A stretch of DNA of 64,000 bases. It comes from Mansonella perstans. Taxonomy: Eukaryota; Nematoda; Chromadorea; Rhabditida; Onchocercidae. Location of the stretch: the NCBI GenBank assembly GCA_037074765.1, contig JBAMDO010000114.1, positions 1 through 64,000 of the forward strand. The letters run 5' to 3'. Shown piece after piece: positions 39,156 through 49,489 of the stretch (within the stretch, counting starts at the first letter, position 1; each line of letters starts with the position of its first letter). Made by a program: the position numbers and the translations under genes. The notes under the pieces were generated by a model. That model did not search any database and was not told where the DNA came from. It saw only the letters and a program-made list of their open reading frames with translations.

Positions 39156-40550
39156 CATAAATTCGAAGAAATGATCTACTCCGATTATGATATCAGGTCG
39201 TCTCCAATATCCTTGCGACTCATCTAATTGTTTCTGACGTGTGATAGAATTCATATCATAAGAACTTGGATTAATAATTTGTAATTTATCTGTTAAATAA
39301 TCTAATGCATAAGCATTGGTAGTTATGATTTTAAATTCAAAAGTTCTTATTCCTAATTTTACCTTGTTAGTTTGGTAGAGTTTAGGAAATTGGTTAGCAA
39401 AAGAAAAAAGCTTTAATTCTTCCTTTGTGGTTTCAGTTAGACTTAAACGACTGACTAGCTTTTTTGAGATGAAAGATGATTGGAAACCTGGATCAAATAA
39501 TACTAAAGCGTCTTTTTGAATCTCCAGTTTACTTCGGTTGACTGCTTCAATTTCTTTACATATTAATAAAACCTTCTTGCCTTGGTGGCTAATTGGTTGA
39601 TTTAGTGAATTTATAATGATTGTCGAATTTGTTTCTTCTTTGTTGGAGTCATTATTATTCGAGCAATATTTCTTATAGCATAATGCTGTATTGTGTTGGC
39701 CTTTGCAGTGGAAACATGTTCGTTTCCTTTGATTGCAGTCACTTGTTGCATGCTTCGTACGTAAGCAGTTAGTGCATGCCTTGAGCTCGTTCAGGCGTTC
39801 GTATCGTTGTTTGGCTGTAAGGTAATTTGGGCATTCATTATCCCAATGATTTTTGTCACAAAATGTACAAGGTCTTTTTTGCTTGTTGAACTCTGACTTA
39901 TTACCAGATTGAAGGTTTTTTGCCTCATTTGTTTGTTTTGTTATAAATAAGGCGGGGGTTCCTCTTCCCTTTTGAAAATGAGGTACTCTTTTTGGACTTG
40001 ATTCCTGCTGGCGTTTTTGACTTCTACTCACTTCTTCGCTTCTGTGAATTAATGTCATTAGAAATTTTCGTAAACTATTTACTGTCCAAGATTCTCTTTC
40101 TTCCTTCATCTGATAGACTTTATCCAAAATCCATGGTGGTAGTCTGTTTTCGATCGCGACTTCAATACTGGAATGTTCCAGATTCTCGCCCAATGCTTCT
40201 AACTGTCGAAGAGTTTTTTCCATCGCTTCGACTCTTGTTTTCCATTCTTTGTCGTTCCGTTGAATGGAATAGAATTCGTTATATAATGATTTCTTGATAG
40301 TTGCAGGATTACCATATTTATCGATTAAAACCTGTCTCATTAATTCATAATTCTCTGGAGCTACATCAAACCCTCTTATAGCATCCAATGCTTCTCCCTT
40401 TAAACATGAAATCAAATAGATAAGTTTATGAATATCTGGGATTTCCTGAAGATGTATAGCTGTATTGAAGCTATTCCAAAATTCTCTCCACAGCTTTATA
40501 TCTCCACTAAAAGTTGGTAGTGGTAACTTTGGTAAATTTATTGTTAATGA
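39156..40550 (-). pseudogene. Pao gag (capsid, zinc knuckles) and aspartic protease
   Basis: The open frame begins about 40550 just upstream of LPLPTFSGD and includes the capsid block ISCLKGEALDAIRGF. Counting from the Met at 40415, three CCHC zinc knuckles follow: C183-C186-H190-C195, C214-C217-H222-C227 and C234-C237-H241-C246; the RNA-binding nucleocapsid. An aspartic protease site follows at 308-310, reading Asp-Pro-Gly where the family has Asp-Ser/Thr-Gly. That change should inactivate the protease. The frame stops at TAA 39155-39153. Confidence 0.9.
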
Positions 40551-40990
40551 CTAACAGGTGAAGGTTTAACCATTTCCTTTTCCATAGTAGCCAGTAACTT
40601 TTCTTCTTGAAAGGCTAATTCAAATTCATTATAATATGAATTTAGAGTAATAATAGCTTCCTTACTATTATTAATCATGCGTAAAATACCTTTTTTATCG
40701 TTGACCATTTTCTCATACTTTTCTTCTTCTTCCCTTTTCTTTGCTGTCATAGTGATTTGTTGTATGAGATGCAGCCAGTTTTGATTAATAGTTTCCAAAT
40801 TGCTAACGTGCATCTCCAATCGATTAGCTTTGTCTTTGACGATTCGTTTTTTGATTTCATATTGCCTTTTCTGTTCCTCCAGTGGCAAGTTTCGATGTGG
40901 TTGTGATAAATTGAGTTTCTTTATTTCTTCCAAAAGTTCAATTATTCTTTCGATCGTTGGCTGCGCTGATTGATTGAGGGAGGTCGACAT
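40544..40990 (-). pseudogene. Pao gag N-terminus (coiled coil)
   Basis: 148 codons from ATG 40990, ten bases after the primer site. Charged and helical (ERIIELLEEIKKLNL, then KKREEEEKYEKM), as in the N-terminal part of Pao gag proteins. It stops at TAA 40546-40544 while the capsid continues in the -1 frame. The overlap of the two frames is only about seven bases and holds no slippery heptamer, so an indel is more likely than programmed frameshifting. Confidence 0.85.
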
Positions 40991-40999
40991 TTCGTACGC

Positions 41000-41017
41000 T
41001 CCCGGCTCGTAGCACCA
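41000..41017 (-). promoter_or_regulatory. tRNA primer-binding site of the Pao element
   Basis: On the element strand TGGTGCTACGAGCCGGGA, complementary to a tRNA 3' end finishing in ...GCACCA. It starts nine bases inside the 5' LTR. The acceptor stem implied is GCUACGA/UCGUAGC with discriminator A. I could not assign the tRNA with confidence; the T-stem side resembles tRNA-Tyr. Confidence 0.8.
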
Positions 41018-41026
41018 AAAAATATT

Positions 41027-41808
41027 TGTCGTGAAAGTTTGTATGAGAGGTCAACTTGTGGCTAATGTTTCCTAACGTTTTGATTAGGAATTGTTATGAT
41101 GGGTTGAATTGGTTGTGTTTGGGATGAAATTTGTGATTAGATTGAATTGATTTGCGGGAACACCTCAAACTTTGGTAATTAAACTGTTGTATTGAGTTAT
41201 CTGCGTTGAGTTGAGCTGCGTTCACACCTCAAACTTGGGTAATTAAACCTTTATTTAGAATAATTGGATAATCGCGAGAATAATGTAACGATTATACAAC
41301 GCGTATTTAATGGTAACGTTAATATAATAAAAATGGTAATGATGAGGAGAAGAGAACCAGTAGCCGTTGATGTGAATAAATCCCAAAAATGGTCTTTATG
41401 GCATGATTGATAGTTTATATAGTAATAAATGAGTATTGTAGGCGGAAAAAAGCTAGTGTTAATGAGCTGAGTTACAAGAAACTAAAGATCATAAAGAACG
41501 AAATCCTTTGTAAAGACAAGCTTGATTGAAAAGGTACAATACATTGCATGTAAGCATAATCATCAAACAAAGGATTTCGGCACAGTTACACAATGGCTTT
41601 GTTTAATAAGATGTTACTGCAGCTGCCTCTTTGTTAGTTTATGATAGGAAAGAGTTTTGACAGCTTATAATTGGATGTAAGGTTAATCTACAACAAAGAG
41701 ATAGGAGATAAATCTAAACATTACGAAATTAATTAGATGGCTCGTAAAAGACATTAATACAATTAGATTTAAACCTATTGGAATTTTCGCGTTATGAATT
41801 TCGCGACA
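41027..41808 (-). repeat. 5' LTR of the Pao element (782 bp)
   Basis: Begins TGTCG and ends CGACA on the plus strand, paired with 34749-35520. As the 5' LTR on the minus strand it should hold the element promoter. It has a 5-nt and a 3-nt segment that the other LTR lacks. Confidence 0.95.
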
Positions 41809-41813
41809 AAGAG
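41809..41813. repeat. Target site duplication AAGAG (right)
   Basis: Matches 34744-34748; together they frame the element exactly. Confidence 0.95.
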
Positions 41814-42650
41814 CACATTTTATCATTACCATCATCGTTAGGGTGTAACTCGATTTTTATTCATGCTCTCCTTTCATAGTATTAAACTGCTTACCTGTAT
41901 TAGGTATCGTTGTATTAGATTCGTGGTTTCATCAAATTCTTAATATATACTATCATAGAAAAAACCAAAGAATTGTATTGCAAAATGTTTGGCAGAAACC
42001 AGATGCTATGATTATTTCTATGAGAGATGATTAACTGCGAAATGTCACAGAATGATTTATTACTTTGTTTTCAAAGTTTCAAGGTGTTTTCTACGAATTT
42101 TAACAGCTGAATGATTTATGGAAATCGGTTACTTTTTTATTTTATTTATGTAATATCATATCTTTAAACCTGTTTCCGTAAATGAGGTCGACTAATAGTC
42201 CTCTAATCTTGTTAAATCTTACAAACATCATTAATTAATAGCAATTCTCTGTGATCTGATTTGTTAATTCATTACAAAAAATTCACATCCATATAAAAGC
42301 CCTCTAACTGCTTTCAAATTATTGTGTTTCACAATAATATTACCTTCTACTACTGCTACTATCTTCGCCTTAATTGAGCAATCTTTTTTGTATTATCATC
42401 ACATCCTTCATGTTCCTTCTTAATCCTATTTTTCAATTCGTTATATTAATACTTACACAGTTCACACGTCGTTCTATTATAATAATTGGTATTATTTTTT
42501 ACGTCATTCTATTATAATTGGTATCTGGGCAGTAATGAAATTATAACTAGCTGTGCGTTCCAAATCCAATTCGTGAAATTATCGAAAAGTAAGTCATTCA
42601 TTTCAAAAATTTTTTTCTCATAATTAACATGACTTTCCTTGACATGAAAT
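41814..42650. repeat. Continuation of the old LTR-like repeat (copy A', split by the Pao element)
   Basis: The first about 160 bases (ATTACCATCATCG, then GGTGTAACT, then TTCATGCTCTC, then ATCGTTGTATTAGATTC) continue the repeat that was interrupted at 34748, as shown by copy D at 44416-44560. The remainder up to the primer-site-like TGGTCCCGAG (42654) is unassigned AT-rich sequence and may be the rest of an old LTR. Confidence 0.5.
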
Positions 42651-42653
42651 TTT

Positions 42654-43330
42654 TGGTCCCGAGATGAGGTAATATTATGAACTGTACAATAATAGAAAGC
42701 ATTAAACCCGTAAAAGTGAGACTGGAAAAACTCCTTCAGGAAATAAAGACATTAGACATTGGATAAAGGCACTGAAATTTCCGGAACCAATTTTGATAAC
42801 AAAGGAACGCTTCAGTAGTACGAAACTAAAGGACAACTTCTCGAAGGAAAAATGCAAATGTGCATCAGATCAATCGAGTCAGCGAACAACAAATTGAATA
42901 CAAACAGAAATTTCTTATCGTGATAAGAGGAAAGGAGGAGGAAGAAAAATATGAAGAAGTAACAAAAGGGGAAAGAGAAATCTTCAAGTTGATACATGAG
43001 GCAAAACGAAGCGATCATCACGTAGATTATATATAAAAAGGAGATGAACAATGAAATGGAGAAATTGACGTGAACCTCGGATTCATTCAAAATGTCATCT
43101 AATGAGTCACCAAAGGCAACTCCTTATCTAGTCAATCTTCCTCAAATTCCTTGCTCACTTTCAATGGTGATCCGTGATACTGGAGGATACCGCTGTTACC
43201 ACTGGAGGATACCCCAAGAAATGTCGCGATTCATTGACTATTATAAATTACTATATAACGATCCCCATCTTTCCTTTTACATTATTATTGTTCCGTATTG
43301 GATAATATCGCTGTTTGCGCAATAAACGTA
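42654..43330 (+). pseudogene. Old, heavily decayed Pao gag, plus strand
   Basis: An ATG at 42677 opens MNCTIIESIKPVKVRLEKLL, and QEIKTLDI after it; this aligns with the helical N-terminus of the intact element's gag (PTIERIIELLEEIKKLNL). Further on an EEEEKYEEV block matches EEEEKYEKM, and near 43125-43200 a VNLPQIP block and, one frame over, TFNGDP(stop)YW match the capsid start LPKLPLPTFSGDIKLW. At least four stops and two frameshifts interrupt it. A primer-site-like TGGTCCCGAG lies at 42654, about the right distance upstream. It is a second, older Pao copy in the opposite orientation. Confidence 0.6.
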
Positions 43331-43560
43331 TTAGTAAAACTAAGCCGAAACAAATCTCACTAACAACGTCCTTCCATCGAAAGTGAATAAGCTACAGAGG
43401 ATGGTTTGTGCTCTCACATACGATTCGAAACATTTCGTCCGCAGAAGAAATTTCACTGCACGCGGAAGAAATCCATAAGAAATTTTTTGGTGCTACAAAT
43501 CGAAATATTCTTACGTCATTGTAGTCAATGACTCATGAAAAGAAAATAATAATCAAGAAA
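43330..43560 (+). repeat. Old LTR-like repeat, copy C (3' part) with primer-site relic
   Basis: Shares TTCCATCGAAAGTGA, TTTCGTCCGCAGAAGAAA and AGAAATCCAT with copies A and D, and ends before TGGTGCTACAAATCGAAA (43488-43505), a 13/18 match to the intact primer site. All five mismatches are G to A or C to T. The sequence after it also matches the sequence after copy A. Confidence 0.6.
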
Positions 43561-43740
43561 AAAAGAACAATCAGAAAAAAGAAATAACCGGTCAGTTGGA
43601 GAATGGATTTGATAAAGCTATCCAATTAAGCAGACAAGAAGAAACCAACAGAATTTGCAAAACATTGGAAACTGATCATTATTGGTTTAAATATTTTCGT
43701 GATGTCAATTATACTAATTGCTATAAAAATGAAAATCGAT

Positions 43741-43937
43741 TTGATTAGATCCATTTCTTTGTCCATCATGTGTTAAAATTTCCACTGAAGGAGAAGTAAT
43801 AGCTTTCTCCACGGAAATTGTACAATTCCATTTAACAGAAAACAGGGAACTTGCTCCACTAACCATAAAAGCAACAAAAAGAACAGAAAATTCCAATAAA
43901 CAATCAAGCAAATGCAATATTTTTCGTTATTTATAGG
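43741..43937 (+). other. Open frame in the retroelement nest, unassigned
   Basis: A stop-free frame of about 64 codons with CPSCVKISTEGEVIAFSTE, then VQFHLTENRELAPLTIKATK, then SSKC. Composition is balanced and Cys-bearing, unlike the low-complexity frames around it. It sits between two LTR-like relics, so an env-like or other retroelement remnant is possible; I cannot identify it. Confidence 0.25.
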
Positions 43938-44089
43938 TTTCACAAAACATAGCCAATATAGCATTTTTACAGCCAGAACATTTCATTTTCATAAGGTTTT
44001 ATAGAATACTGTCAATTTAGCTTTTCTAAAGATAGAACTCTTTATGTTAAAACATTTCAACATTATAACTTCTGAGGACAACATTCTTC

Positions 44090-44700
44090 TTCAGTGGGAA
44101 TGTCGAGAATAAATAATGCAAATTTCTAGTATAAATTATTAAGTTAAAATATTTGTGAGACAAATGATTTAATAAATCTTTTGTCGAACATTCCATAGCA
44201 CTGATACATTGTAAGAAATCTCTCACGTATATCTAAGCAATTTATACCAATATATCATATTGTCATCTTTGATTTTTAACATCCTATTTACGAGTTTCGA
44301 AAGGGTTAAAGTAATCATTCTCTATTTAACGTTCAAAAATCTGAAATGTTATTGTAAGTCTGGAATATTGTAAGCCAAACGTACTCGTCTGCACTATAAA
44401 AAGTTGCAGCTGACCAAGAGCATCATCCTTATCGTTATCATTGTCATTAGAAGTATAACTGGACTTCATTCACATTCTCGATTCCTTTCCACCTTTTTCT
44501 TGTCATCATCGTTCTTGTATTAAACAAAAAATCGCTGTATTGGAAATAAACGTCAAATAAACGTCTTCGAAAAACTATAGCCAGCACAAGCATTTCAAGT
44601 GCAAATCCTTCCATCGAAAGTGAGTGAGCGACGAAAAAGTTTGTGCCCAGATATACAACTCAATATAAGAGTCGTGGAAGAAATCCTCAACGATAATGTA
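44090..44700 (+). repeat. Old LTR-like repeat, copy D, with intact (empty) insertion site
   Basis: Parallel to copy A over its whole length. At 44412-44425 it reads GACCAAGAGCATCA without interruption, equivalent to the junction CCCAAGAG / AAGAGCACA that flanks the Pao element. It is therefore a paralogous empty site and confirms the element boundaries independently. Confidence 0.65.
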
Positions 44701-45544
44701 AAAACTCTTTTTTATTAGAATGCAAAAAGGTTACAAGATAAAATCGCTTTTTGTGATTATAGCGATTTATCATGAGAATAATACAACCAGATATTACAAT
44801 TAACTAGATTAACAATCGATAGAAGACTGTTGCAAAATACAAATATTTCAAATAAGTTAGATTTATTAATTTAATAAATAGTTTACAAAAATGATTACAT
44901 CATTTTAAAATCGAAAAATTTGCATTATTTTTTTTTTTTTGAAGAACGAACAATTTCCTGAGAAATATTCAAATTAAAACAATCTTCATAACAGAAATTT
45001 TTGTATTACGGATCTAGATAATTCGAATTTCCTAACAGTATATGTTTCAAATTTTTCATATGTTGTAGGCTAAATACATTCAATCTCTCATTGCACAACT
45101 GCATTTTTAAACTGCTAATTAAATTTGCGTCTACTAAATATGATTATGTTTACGACAATTCTTTACGAAAAACTGTTTTAAACGCCTTTCAATAATGTAA
45201 ATCAGTATTAAGCGTAAAATTGATCAGCCGTTGAAAGCTTAATGATATCAACCGTGAAACAATTATGACTGAATCACATGCAGTCTTTCTGACTGTTGGA
45301 AAATAACTGATCGGTTTCATCCTTAATTTTTACATAAGATTTATCGAGAAAACTCAACATCACGGGAGATACCTTTTTTAGGTTCTTTTTCTTAATGTTA
45401 TGTAAACAGAATATATACTCCTTAAAAAATAAGCTATTCAGTAAGAGCAGTAAGAGATCGATCCATCAGGATGAATAGATAAAATTTAAACAACAAAATA
45501 GTACCAGTTAACAACCATAAATATAGGCAAAAATCAGCGGCATG

Positions 45545-47087
45545 TTAACTTTGCAGTTGTTCCATGTCTTCCTGCAGTATTTTAACATATGATAATAAGG
45601 TGGAATGAATCTTTTTTTGCATGCTCATGCATTTATCACACTTCATCTGATCTCTTCTTTCCAATAGATCATTTTCAAGCGGAGAAATTTTTTTTATAAA
45701 GAAAATAACTTGTCAACTCTCCGTGCACAAATTTAAATCAGAAGCTCCGCTTGAAACAGCTCAACTATAACATTATTTATTTTCTAAAACAAAAAGTTTC
45801 CCATTTAATTTAATTCAAATTCTAAATAACTCCAAGCATCCCAACTTTACCTTTATTATAATAAACTCAAATGATGTATTGAAAGACAGAAAAATGGAAA
45901 AAAGGAACCACCGAAGGAACCATAACCTTTAATTTGAAAATATTTTGCGTTAACAATTTTTACTATTTTCTAACATTTCTTAAATTCCATCGCTTAAAAT
46001 TTCATAACTTCATATATTATACTGCACTGATGTTAACGAATAATCTGATCTCTTTCCTTGGTTCTCTCATCCTCCTTTAACTTTTGTCCTCAACCAATAG
46101 CTCAGTATTTTTTTAATAGTCAACATAAGTAAAATGATTACTTGGGAAGAATAGTGACGGATATAATAGGCCGAAAGCATTAACCATTTAAATGTCATGA
46201 AAAACCAAACTGCTGTTATCCAGAGATTTTCATTAATCAAGCCTTCACGCGTAATGTTTTGATGCCAAATGACAGCAAGTGTAAGACAAACAATAAATCC
46301 ACTGAGACAAACTATACATAGTATACAATCTGCAAAGATTCAAGCCATAAGTTTGAATAAGTATACTAACATAACATCAGATTAAAGATGTATTGATTAC
46401 TTGAAATCGATCTTTTATGCATGTAAAATTTAAAGTGCTTGAATCTGTTCTGCTTCATCTTTAAAATTACGGAAAACAAATACAAAAGTAAGCAGCTTAC
46501 TAATAGCAAAAATGAGTTTAATTTTGACTTTAGAAAACAACAATATTGATCCAGTGATAAACTTTCGATGTATGAGAAAAAGATTTACAGCGGCTATAGA
46601 ACTGACAAATGCCATTATTGTCGCACTCCAATTCTAAAACATATTCAACATATTTAATGTTAATTAGTGAAATGTTATAATAAAATTACATACAAAATTT
46701 ACTTGATTTTTATTAAATACATAAATAAAAAATATCACTTCCCTTGTAAATAAGCTGAATAATTTACACGAAGTATCAAAATTGATTTTCAAAAATTAAA
46801 TTATTGCATTTTGAAAATATATCTATGCCCAATTTAACTTTTTTTATTATGTTAAACTGAAGCATATCCTTAGTTCCATGTTTGGTCATATCTATTTTTT
46901 AAGCTAATGTCCTTTATAAACATATTTTAATCAAATCACTTCTAATAATGAAATGAAAAATCTTAAAACAATATGCAAATGAATTTACTCTATAGAAAAT
47001 AGCAAAACACAATCCAGACGTTATTCCAGAAATGATCCCTAACATTGGCCAAAATAAGCGAACTTTCATTCTGCGCGTTAAAGCCAT
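45545..47087 (-). CDS. hrg-1: HRG-1-type heme transporter (SLC48 family), four TM segments
   Basis: Four exons on the minus strand keep frame: 47087-46989, 46633-46501, 46329-46142 and 45571-45545, giving 148 residues (human SLC48A1 has 146). TM1 is residues 11-31, TM2 35-54 with His55 at its end, TM3 about 72-99 with His100 at its outer end, TM4 113-131. The diagnostic block [20 protein letters not shown] parallels the vertebrate [20 protein letters not shown]; YIRHY occupies the place of the FARKY heme motif. His55 and His100 are 45 apart, the same spacing as the heme-handling histidines of C. elegans HRG-1 (90 and 135, recalled). The family moves heme across endolysosomal or plasma membranes; nematodes cannot make heme. 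A GAAATTTTAG acceptor 13 bases before the ATG suggests spliced-leader trans-splicing. The short last exon is the least certain part. Confidence 0.87.
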
Positions 47088-47099
47088 CACAATTCAATT

Positions 47100-47110
47100 C
47101 TAAAATTTCA
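47100..47110 (-). promoter_or_regulatory. Probable spliced-leader acceptor of hrg-1
   Basis: On the minus strand GAAATTTTAG/AATTG lies 13 bases before the start codon, with no upstream coding frame. In nematodes such a 5'-most acceptor usually receives SL1. Confidence 0.5.
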
Positions 47111-47269
47111 TATAAATAATATGGCAAAAATTAGAATGAAATAATCGAACAGTATGAGATGATAAAGTGGCAATTTACATGAAAGTGATGCTAAGTGAGA
47201 AATTACATCAAACGATAAGTAGAATGATAAGAATCCATATTGAATAACAAGCGACAATTAACATTGGAA

Positions 47270-47365
47270 GATAAGTAACAATTGGCATTGAATGATATGT
47301 GACAATTGGCATTGAATGATAAGTGACAATTGGCATTGAATGATAAGTGACAATTGACACTAAAG
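47270..47365. repeat. 24-bp minisatellite upstream of hrg-1, 4 copies
   Basis: Four 24-bp copies of GATAAGTGACAATTGGCATT followed by GAAT; a more diverged copy precedes them (47243-47269). The array begins about 180 bases upstream of the hrg-1 start codon, so it lies in its likely promoter region. Confidence 0.88.
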
Positions 47366-49489
47366 TGAATTAGTGATGACAAGTGACAAAATTAAAAAAA
47401 CGAAAGCATGTGATGACAACAAAAATTACGTTATAAAGGAAGAGAGAAACGAGAGATTATTGATGAATTCATGAAATTCTTTCGTAAAACTGTGAAAGAA
47501 TTTAACTGTAAACAATAACTTTGCGTTGTAACATTTGTTCTTTCTTCTATAAAAAAAAAAAAAAAAAAAAAAAAACAAAATGATTGACTAAACAAAACAC
47601 TGGCAAAATTGTAACTGTCCCTCTGTTCATTTTATAAAACGTTACGCTATTGCAATGAGTAAAATTTGACTGAGTAAAAAAAAAAATTTGAATTTGTTGA
47701 TTTAGAGAAGATTTGAAATTCAGGCTATTTAAAGAGGTCAGATAAGAGTGAGGAATAAAACATGAAAAATCTTCGACTCAAAAAGAAAAATTTCCTGAAG
47801 AAATGTTTAAACATAAGTAATTCAATGATCATGTAATGAATAAATACAATTTATCGGGAACGGATTAAAGACAAAAAAATTTGACATATGGCAAAGTATT
47901 GGATAATAAAGATAAATTTTCTAAATTGATCATAATTAAGATGTCAATTACAAAAACAAAAAAACTCATTTCCATTTATAATTTTACCTTTCTGTATTCG
48001 CATTACTTATTCCTGAAAACTATCGAGTTTGTCAACAGTCTAAATTTACCATAATCTGGCATATTTTTTTTTGTGCTTAATGCTTGCTAGCAGATCTAAG
48101 TATGTGAAAATGATTTGGCAAATGAAGATTTTACAATACAATTCTACCATGATACTGTAATTTTTTATACCATAATTCTCAAAATATTTTTGAATATTTA
48201 TAATAAGAGAAATCTGGTAATTTCTCAGAAATTGTATCAAGTGGAAAAAGTGAGTGTTTTTTCTGGATCTCACCTTCTAGGCTACGAATTATAAGTGATA
48301 AAATGATCTGTGGATTATAAGTGATACATGAATTAGTGAAAATATGAATCAATAAGTTGCTGAAGCATTATGAATCAATATCGGTGGAATATACTGATGA
48401 TAGGTAATCTCGTTACGAATGAAAATCTGTACGGCTTGGATTAAAAAATGCAAATGTGACTTTTTATAGGAAGAAGCCAAAACAAAGATCGAGTCTCTCA
48501 TAAATTAATGATATTGATTTTTTGAACAATCGCAACTTCCGGATATTCATAAATATTGTTGAGATGAAAAATTTCCGAAGATCTTTCGAAAATTATTAAC
48601 AAGTCAAATAAGTATATATCTTTCTAGGTAAATAAGTATATACCTTTTCAGGTAAATAATTATATACCTTTCTAGCTTCAGTGACCGTAGCACTGAACCT
48701 ATTCATCCGTATGATGATGATGATGAGCCCAGGACACGATCTTCTGAATGATAAAAGATCTCACACATAAATGCAACATACTCTTTTGAGACAAAAGAGC
48801 CCAGTGTATTATATTTTCGCGTCAGTTTACATGTCTCCTTTGGCTTATATCCATGTTGTAACATCAGTTCTGGCAGTTATGCTAATCAAATTCCTTGCTT
48901 GGCCTAATATAAGTCCCAGTTGATCCCTTCCAATTCCCGTACTCTCTTCTCCATACCCGAAAAAAAAAAAAACAGGAACCAAAACTTAGACAACCTATCA
49001 TCGTAATGTAACGAAAGTTGGACAATAGCGAGAGAGCAAGTGGTGATATTCTAGTAGGATGAAGCAATTGGGATTGGGTGCTCATTCTTGGGATAAATTT
49101 CTTTAAGAAAATTAATCTTCTAGTATTCATGTTTCGTTTGTAACATATGGATGATAGCGGACGAGTAACATAGTGGTCGTAATATTGTTACAACACTATT
49201 GGAAACCACTTGACCGTTAAGTCCATTTAAGTTAAATTCGACTTTGCGAATTAAATTTATACTTAACTTTGTGTGAATTGTTAATTTATAAAATGCAAAT
49301 AACGATGAGGATGACTATTTATTATCAAAAAATGAACTAACCGGGGAACTGACTAATTAAACATCTAGAGATAAATATACCAAATCCTACTTAACAATGT
49401 TTCTGTGTTCAATGTACTTGTCTTTGAATTTGATGATACTTCACATTTCATCTTTAATAATCTTGTGTTAACTTAATTTAGTAAGAACG
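47366..49489. other. Intergenic region between divergent hrg-1 and tars-1
   Basis: AT-rich, with a 26-base A tract near 47551-47576 and a 24-bp repeat at 48608-48675. A minus-strand frame at 49130-48882 (82 codons, ends YGNWKGSTGTYIRPSKEFD) is the only open frame of mixed composition; without splice sites or family resemblance I do not call it. Confidence 0.5.
48608..48675. repeat. 24-bp minisatellite, about 2.8 copies
   Basis: Copies of ATAAGTATATA(T/C)CTTT followed by (C/T)T(A/C)GGTAA at 48608, 48632 and 48656 (last partial), two to four changes apart. Confidence 0.85.

Larger units (their letters stand above)
34749..41808 (-). mobile_element. BEL/Pao LTR retrotransposon, structurally complete, coding region decayed
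   Basis: A 7060-bp element in minus orientation. It has two LTRs (772 and 782 bp) bounded by TGTCG and CGACA, a 5-bp AAGAG target duplication, a tRNA primer site next to the 5' LTR, and gag-protease-RT-RNase H-integrase in the Pao order. The LTRs differ by only five substitutions and four indels, so the insertion is young. The internal frame is nevertheless broken by about five frameshifts and six stops, so it cannot encode its own polyprotein. It is inserted in an older related repeat; a paralogous uninterrupted copy of the site lies at 44416-44420. No env frame is visible between integrase and the 3' LTR. Confidence 0.95.

Noticed and set aside
35490..40297. Plus-strand frames inside the Pao element (up to 103 codons)
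   Set aside because: Shadows of the minus-strand polyprotein; no splice context and no family.
43092..43325. 77-codon plus-strand frame as a gene
   Set aside because: It overlaps the readable Pao gag relic and mixes two of its frames.
48882..49130. 82-codon minus-strand frame as a gene
   Set aside because: No acceptor, donor or family resemblance; short poly-Phe from an A tract.
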